Shown: piece by piece, positions 58,620-64,000 of the stretch
Position numbering within the stretch: position 1 is the stretch's first letter
Layout: each line of letters starts with the position of its first letter
DNA from: Hirudo medicinalis
Lineage: Eukaryota; Annelida; Clitellata; Hirudinida; Hirudinidae
Direction: 5' to 3'
DNA length: 64,000 bases
NCBI GenBank assembly: GCA_011800805.1
Contig: MPNW01000211.1
Coordinates: 30,016-94,015 of the forward strand
The notes under the pieces: model-generated
What the model was told of the DNA's origin: nothing
Seen by the model: only the letters and a program-made list of their open reading frames with translations
The model's database searches: none
Translations under genes and position numbers: made by a program

Positions 58620-60624
58620 TAGTTAATGATAAATAATAATATTAACAATAACAATAATAATAATAATAATAGTTAATGATAAATAATATTATTAACAATA
58701 TTAAAAGTCATTGATGGGATGAAAAAATGTTGATAAGTTAGAAGAAATTGTTTGCTCATTTTTATATTTTGAATCGGTTATCTCTTAAATGATTAAAACT
58801 CACTGAGATAAACAGAATAGCTCCTGATACTGCCGCAATATTTTATACCGTCATCGCATCTAGCATAACAATGATGCATTGGCAGCTCGTTCTTCCTGTC
58901 GATGTCATTGGAGCAGGCACACACGTGCCTATCCTAATCGAGTTTAAGTTCATTTTTAAACATTTATCTTTTCAGCAGATTACGTTTTAAGGGCTTTATA
59001 GATATTAATGTTAAAATTTGTTTACATTATCACCAATGAATTTATTTCAATAATTGCTACTAGATATTACTATGCAAGTCTTTAACTTTAACAAGTCTTT
59101 AAGTCTTCAAAACTTTAACTTGTGTTAACTTAGCTATACTCAAGTAATATGAAAACTGATCTGTTTAACGTTTTGTAATAATTTGTTCTAAAAATATCAA
59201 CGGTTAATATCATACGACCTTTATTCCAGCGAATATAAATCCATTCTTCAGGCAATCGTACTGACAGAATTTCAAATTTAAAGGCAAATCTTTTTCACCG
59301 AAATTGTTAAAACATCCAATATGAATCAGAGTATGTTCATTAGGTCCTGAAGCTTAAACGAAAGAGGCACATGAGAAGCACCATCGGAGAAATGGTACCA
59401 ACTCATTTACCGAACGTGTGTATTTCAATCTCTGTAAATGTAAAACCAATGTTCTTCCGGGACTCTATTATGACTTTTGAATATAAGCCGCTTGATCTTT
59501 CACAATTTACTCTTAGGCCACGATCATTTCTTTCTGTTCCTAGCGTACCTTGATATTCTGAGCACCTCTGGTTATTCCCTACCGCAGTGGTTACACGGAC
59601 CATAAAGAAATCTAACTGGCCTTGATTATTTCCTATGTGGAGTAATGGAGTAATTTAACTATTTTTTAGAAATTTATATGAAAACCTGAGTATTACAGTA
59701 GAACTGCATAATATAGTGATATGAGTATTACAGTACAACACAAAAGTAAGGGTCGGGCTTAAGAATGCACATGCTTCTGCTGTCAGCCTGACCCTGAATA
59801 AAAAAATATTAACAAGCAGATTAAGCAAAGCTATAGATTAGTAAAATGAACATTATCATTTTATATTTTTTTTTTGAATTAAATGTTTAGTTATTAAAAT
59901 TAATAATATCAATTAATCTAAAATATTAATTAGAGAACAGTTGGAAATGTTCTGTAATGTCAACTTCAATTTATATTTCATATAATTTTTGTAGATATTA
60001 CATTGGAATATAAAATGTAATTTTGCCCTTGTATCTCATACAAAGTTTCAAGGTCACAAATCCTCACATAACCTTAATATATGTATTTTTCACGTATTTT
60101 TCAGCAATGAATTAAAATTTCGTCCAAATGATTCTTACGAACCTTCTCCTTCGAAAATAATAACGTAGTTTATGTCGTACTTTGCACCCAAATGAATGAG
60201 CACAAAAGACACTTTGAGGCACGGCTCCTCAAATGTTTCGAAGTTGGATAAACTTTTGTCACCGTCCACCATTTTGTTGAAGGAAGGTTCTTGGCTGCAG
60301 TAAGCAGCGGTTTTGTTAAAAGCCACATTTACTGCCACTGCCTCTAGAAAAAGAATTTACTTACCAAAAAAGTTCAATCAAAAAAATGTTAACATGTAAT
60401 CGGTTAAATTTAGATCTCACAAAATTACATCTTATTCTTTGTGAGCATGAGACTTTTAGTTTGCCCTAGTTTTGATAGCGATTAAAGGTAAGACTTGAAA
60501 ATGTTGAACGACCAATTTTAAGACTTATTTTCTTTCTTTTTTTTTAGTTTTCACACGAACAAAACTGACCTGCTATTATTTGCAGAAAATAAATCAATTT
60601 ATGGGTCTCGTGAAAGCATGGCAT
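55772..60624 (-). CDS. FWE-9: complete fucolectin-like/WSC/EGF membrane protein
   Basis: Twelve exons, 1653 nt, 550 residues. 60570-60624 signal peptide (MPCFHETHKLIYFLQIIA); 60143-60343 and 59411-59632 lectin-like domain (VNVAFNKTAAYC, MVDGDKS, GLRVNC, FTEIEIHTF); 59219-59352 and 58804-58933 WSC 1 (IHIGCFNN, SYSVYL; the usual CGG is CGS); 58337-58473 and 57924-58062 WSC 2 (YEGCLET, CGGGTTASLYS); 57574-57705 six-Cys module (YDMFGSC, EHCLEQ); 57353-57478 EGF with almost no stalk (VDRCVASNPC); 56846-56968 calcium-binding EGF (DIDECQHDVC); 56255-56363 TM (FLFYTLPIFCVLGFVLMIW); 55772-55916 a 48-residue Ser/Lys-rich tail (GVSPKKTESQSSSYASF start). Phases agree throughout and no lesion was seen. 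The tail is the longest in the array. Confidence 0.92.
55984..56168. repeat. 22-bp minisatellite
   Basis: About eight copies of ctaataaattaataataatt with two- to three-base variants, in the intron before the FWE-9 tail exon. Confidence 0.92.
57725..57786. repeat. (TTA)n/(TTG)n microsatellite
   Basis: Imperfect triplet run in the FWE-9 intron before the six-Cys exon; the poly-Asn frame across it is an artefact. Confidence 0.85.
58497..58705. repeat. AT-rich minisatellite
   Basis: Five copies of a variable-length unit built around aacaatagttaatgataaat with ATA spacers, in a FWE-9 intron. Confidence 0.85.
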
Positions 60625-61850
60625 GCTGAATGTCATTAGTAGTTGTGGTAGAAGTCACGCATGGCTAACTTTGGACCGATATAATTATTGCTTAAATGAT
60701 TATTTTAAATGGTGTGTTAATTACTCATATCACTGGTACATTGTTACTGTTTATTTCCACAATGCGGAATGTTTATTTTTAAAAGAGGTTTTTGTTGATA
60801 CTTTGATGACGTTCATTTTACTAACTAACATTCTTAAAAATTAAATTATGACAATTTTTTTTTTTGAATGCTCAGAAAATAATTATCTAATTACGTAACA
60901 TTGCTTGTTTGAATATGCTACATAAATCTATTTCAAAAGATCCTATACCATCGGAATATACCAAAAGGATGGTTAATGGTAATCAAGCTAATATTAATAT
61001 TCTAGATATTTGTGAGAATTTAGTAACAAAGTAACGAAGAAGAAATACCTTTTCAAAGATCGCTTTTAATAGTGAATTTAAATTAATTTGACTTCAAAAG
61101 CTTTCCCACAAGTCTTGCTGTTCCTGCCAATAAACTCCAACTAAATCAAGCTCTTCCATTGATTCCTTCAAAATCCACTTTGGGTCGTACGTAGTTTAAT
61201 AAATTTTACCTCCAAAGTTGTTTTGCATGTTTTGGAATATTTTTATTTCAATTTTCACAAGATGACATTGTTTTTTTCTTTGTTTTTTTTTTGCAAGATC
61301 GATAATCCGAGTGACTCTTAAACTTATGAATAGTTGTTTTTGTATTTGCAGCTAATAAGTTTTATACTTGAGGCACCTGCAATGGCTGCCCAATCGTTAT
61401 AGCATAATTTTCAAAATATTTCCCCTTCAAATGTAACTCAATTTTTCACATCAACATCACGTTATCTCCATCACCTGCTTTCATAAATTGGATTATGTTT
61501 ATCCACTTCCATTCAACTTTATCTTCTGATGCCCATGATATTTCTCCGAATAAAGAACTACTACTAGCAGTTGTTGTTATTGATTTATTGATAATAGAAT
61601 TTCATAATCTCTCTTTTATTAGCGAATACTTAAATTGGAGTAGCTTTAATTCCATTCACGTAAAACTAACAAATTATTAAAAATCTAGTCTTGTATTACA
61701 CAAACAAAGTTTCAAGTGTCTTAGTCCGAGGCAATGTTTTCAATTTTTCTAGAAGTTTAATTATTTCTGTTCTGGAAATATTCATAAAAATAAAGTTTTT
61801 TTTTTAAATGATGTAAAACATTTTCAATAAATAAGTTTACATCGCAATGA
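60625..61850. other. Intergenic between FWE-9 and FWE-10
   Basis: AT-rich; no exon, RNA gene or element that I can support. Confidence 0.4.
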
Positions 61851-63915
61851 TCACCAGTTAGACCGATTACTCAACCTCGATGTGTGAGAGGAAATAGTTA
61901 CAGAATCAGTTGATGTCAGTGGTACCTTTAAGCTGTTAAACAATTGAGTTGTTGACGATTCAAATAATTGCCTACTGTCATTTATATATGATTTTAAAAA
62001 TAGCAACTAACCGAAAGTACAGCATTGTGAATAATAGCGTTATCATAGGAATGAGAAGAAATATATAATTTTCCGTGCCAACTTCGAAAAGATCGCCTGT
62101 TTCATTTCCTGAACAATTTCGTGTTATTAAACAGCGTGAACAATTGTCCAATGCGAAAAAATCAAATTTTAAAAATTACTTAGACAGAGGTCGTCAATTA
62201 AATTGATATATCCAGACTTGCATTCGCACACATAAGAACCATTCAAGTTGATGCAGGCCGAGGAACGACTGTCACATGGCTCGTATATGCATTCGTCAAT
62301 GTCTTAATTGTAAATAAATAGCAATATAATGCAGGTTTGGGATAAATCGATTTATGACCATTTATACCGTCCGGGTGGGAATTTCGGGATTTTTATGCGG
62401 TACAAATTTGTATTCAAAAGCTATAAATTATTTTAATATTTGTACTCTCTGCAAAAAATGGTTATAAATAAGCACTGTTAAAAAATTTCTAGAAATGTCA
62501 ACCAGTTCTAGCAATTTTTATAAAGTTCTAGAAAATTCTTACAATTTCTAGTCACTTTTGTTAATCAATAGAACATTTCTAGGATGTTCTATAATGTGCC
62601 AGAGCATTCTAAAGCATGATAGTATGTTATGGAATATACTTTCTAGACTTTTCTCTTCTGCTATATTGAGCTAAACAGCAACCACATCATCATTCGTCAT
62701 TACTAGTTAGTTAAAAGTGTGATAGTAAACAAGTAAAAGACTGACAAGCATTGAACAAAATGCCAAGAGGGCAATGGCTGTATGGCAGGTCTTCTCAAAA
62801 GTGAGTGAAGGTGAAGATCTGGAAGTGAAAGGAGAAGATGAATCTGGACACTATTGGTGTAAGACAATGAAACTAAATACTTGTGATGTGTTTGAACTGA
62901 GAATTTCTGACTGCAAAATGTTTATGTAAATTTGAGAAATACAAACCTTTCTAAGAAAACTAATTGATTTTGCTTTATTTTGCCAACCGCCTTACTTTGA
63001 AAATGAAAATTATGGTAAAATTCCTGAAAATTCCATGACCATTTATCCCGCAGGCGGTCTAAACCATGATATAATGCAGTAGTTATAATCATCCAGTTTG
63101 TGGCAATTAACGATAATAATTAATAATGTTTTTCCAAATTAAACAGATCCATAGTAAAAGAAAGATTTTTGTAAATAGTGGGTTTAAGAGAGCGATATTG
63201 TTTTGCACAACCTTCGTAAACATGAATTTTATACCCTCAAATTTGGTTATATAGCGAAATAAACCGTTGGTTCGTAAACTTGGTGAAGTTAACAAATGTG
63301 TTTATTGAGCAAGTACTCAGTTAACTGAAGTGAATGAACAGGCTAAGTATTTGTGTGGATCTGAGGTGCTGTAGGATGCAGATGAGTATCTGGGAATTCT
63401 GGCTGCCTTGGCTGATGTCTTGGCTCTATTTTTGCACTGTTACGAAACTGTCGCCTAAGCTTCAAATATAAACATACATTAGTAATAAAGAGGTCAAATT
63501 TGGGTTTGAATAAATAATTGAGTCAAAAGTTCTTAGGAAATCATAACGCTCTTAAAAACCACTGTATCATGCATGTTTTTGCAGCCGAATTGATNTTATT
63601 AAGAATATTCATAGTTTTATAGCAATGTGACTCTTTTTGTTTATAGCTCTGTGCTTATAGAATATTCAGGCGAGTCGGTTGAGTTGTCGATCGTGTGATT
63701 TTGTTTAGTTTCGAATTTTGACATTCCTCTGATGTTAATTACATAAAAACCGTTGATTAACAACAGAATCACAAAATAGCAACAACCTCTTTCAAGGCAA
63801 TGGTCACCAAGGAATCCTGATTTGCAGACACCACCACAATCTCCGTACATGTCGTACGAGCCTTCACAATTAAACATTTCCGAACATTCTAAAATGACCC
63901 TCCCAGCTAAGCATG
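61851..63915 (-). CDS. FWE-10: 3' part of a family member running off the window
   Basis: Four exons visible: 63787-63915 six-Cys module (GSYDMYGDCGGVC, GFLGDHCLER); 62180-62302 calcium-binding EGF (DIDECIYEPC); 62012-62108 TM (YIFLLIPMITLLFTMLYF); 61851-61932 Ser/Thr/Arg tail ending RLSNRSNW. Phases (1, 1, 2) match the paralogues. The signal peptide, lectin and WSC exons should lie beyond position 64000. No separate stalk-EGF exon was found between 62303 and 63786, where an unidentified repeat-like insertion sits; the flanking phases are compatible with direct joining of the Cys module to the calcium-binding EGF. A single n (63595) lies in that intron. Confidence 0.8.
62345..63065. mobile_element. 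Possible non-autonomous DNA element
   Basis: The left part has taccgtccgggtgggaa; the right part, read in reverse complement, has gaccgcctgcgggataa, an imperfect inverted pair about 0.7 kb apart. The motif gaccatttat sits at both sides. The interior has TTCTAGAA-type repeats and one short unrecognised open frame near 62775-62925. No clear target-site duplication was confirmed. Confidence 0.35.
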
Positions 63916-64000
63916 CTGTCGTGGGATGCAATTATAGTCACAAAAACACAATAAATATGATAATGACTAATATTAACAGTGACTTAAATTAAGAGAATGA
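63916..64000. other. Right edge, intron of FWE-10
   Basis: AT-rich sequence upstream of the FWE-10 six-Cys exon; no exon visible before the window ends. Confidence 0.5.

Overview
The window is eukaryotic, from an invertebrate animal. It is AT-rich, with coding sequence broken into short GT-AG (a few GC-AG) exons, ATT-rich introns, L2/CR1-like LINE remnants with (ATT)n tails, tRNA-derived SINEs, a hAT remnant and many microsatellites. The phylum cannot be fixed from sequence alone. All gene models here were built by hand from open frames, splice signals and phase bookkeeping; in the complete models the exon lengths sum to an exact multiple of three.

The main content is a tandem array of ten members of one family of type I membrane proteins, called FWE-1 to FWE-10 here (Fucolectin-like, WSC, EGF). 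The shared plan is: signal peptide; a galactose-binding, fucolectin/F5/8C-like domain over two exons; two WSC domains, each split by a phase-0 intron; a six-cysteine module; a stalk with an EGF domain; a DIDEC-type calcium-binding EGF domain; a transmembrane helix; and a short tail. FWE-1 (653-6407) and FWE-2 (13117-20756) are on the + strand. FWE-3 to FWE-10 (22240-63915) are all on the - strand, so the array inverts at about 21-22 kb. FWE-2, 6, 7 and 9 are complete. FWE-4 is complete apart from a doubtful tail. FWE-1 and FWE-3 each carry an apparent one-base frame problem. FWE-5 is a clear pseudogene paralogous to FWE-6. FWE-8 keeps only signal peptide, stalk-EGF and TM exons in good order. 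FWE-10 runs off the right edge.

Between FWE-1 and FWE-2, on the - strand (9010-12673), lies one unrelated conserved gene: an eight-exon, 267-residue DHHC palmitoyltransferase of the ZDHHC3/7 type. Its start is about 440 bp from the putative start of FWE-2 on the other strand.

Between and inside the genes are LINE 3' ends (about 1.1, 15.5, 45.4, 46.4-47.1, 50.7 and 53.3-54.0 kb), a SINE family sharing the LINE 3' tail, two tRNA-Glu-like heads, a deleted hAT transposon (28.15-29.31 kb), minisatellites and an assembly gap (18110-18957). Lectin, WSC and EGF ectodomains with divergent short tails suggest cell-surface glycan-binding or recognition receptors. That role is inference; the domain content and tandem layout are seen directly.
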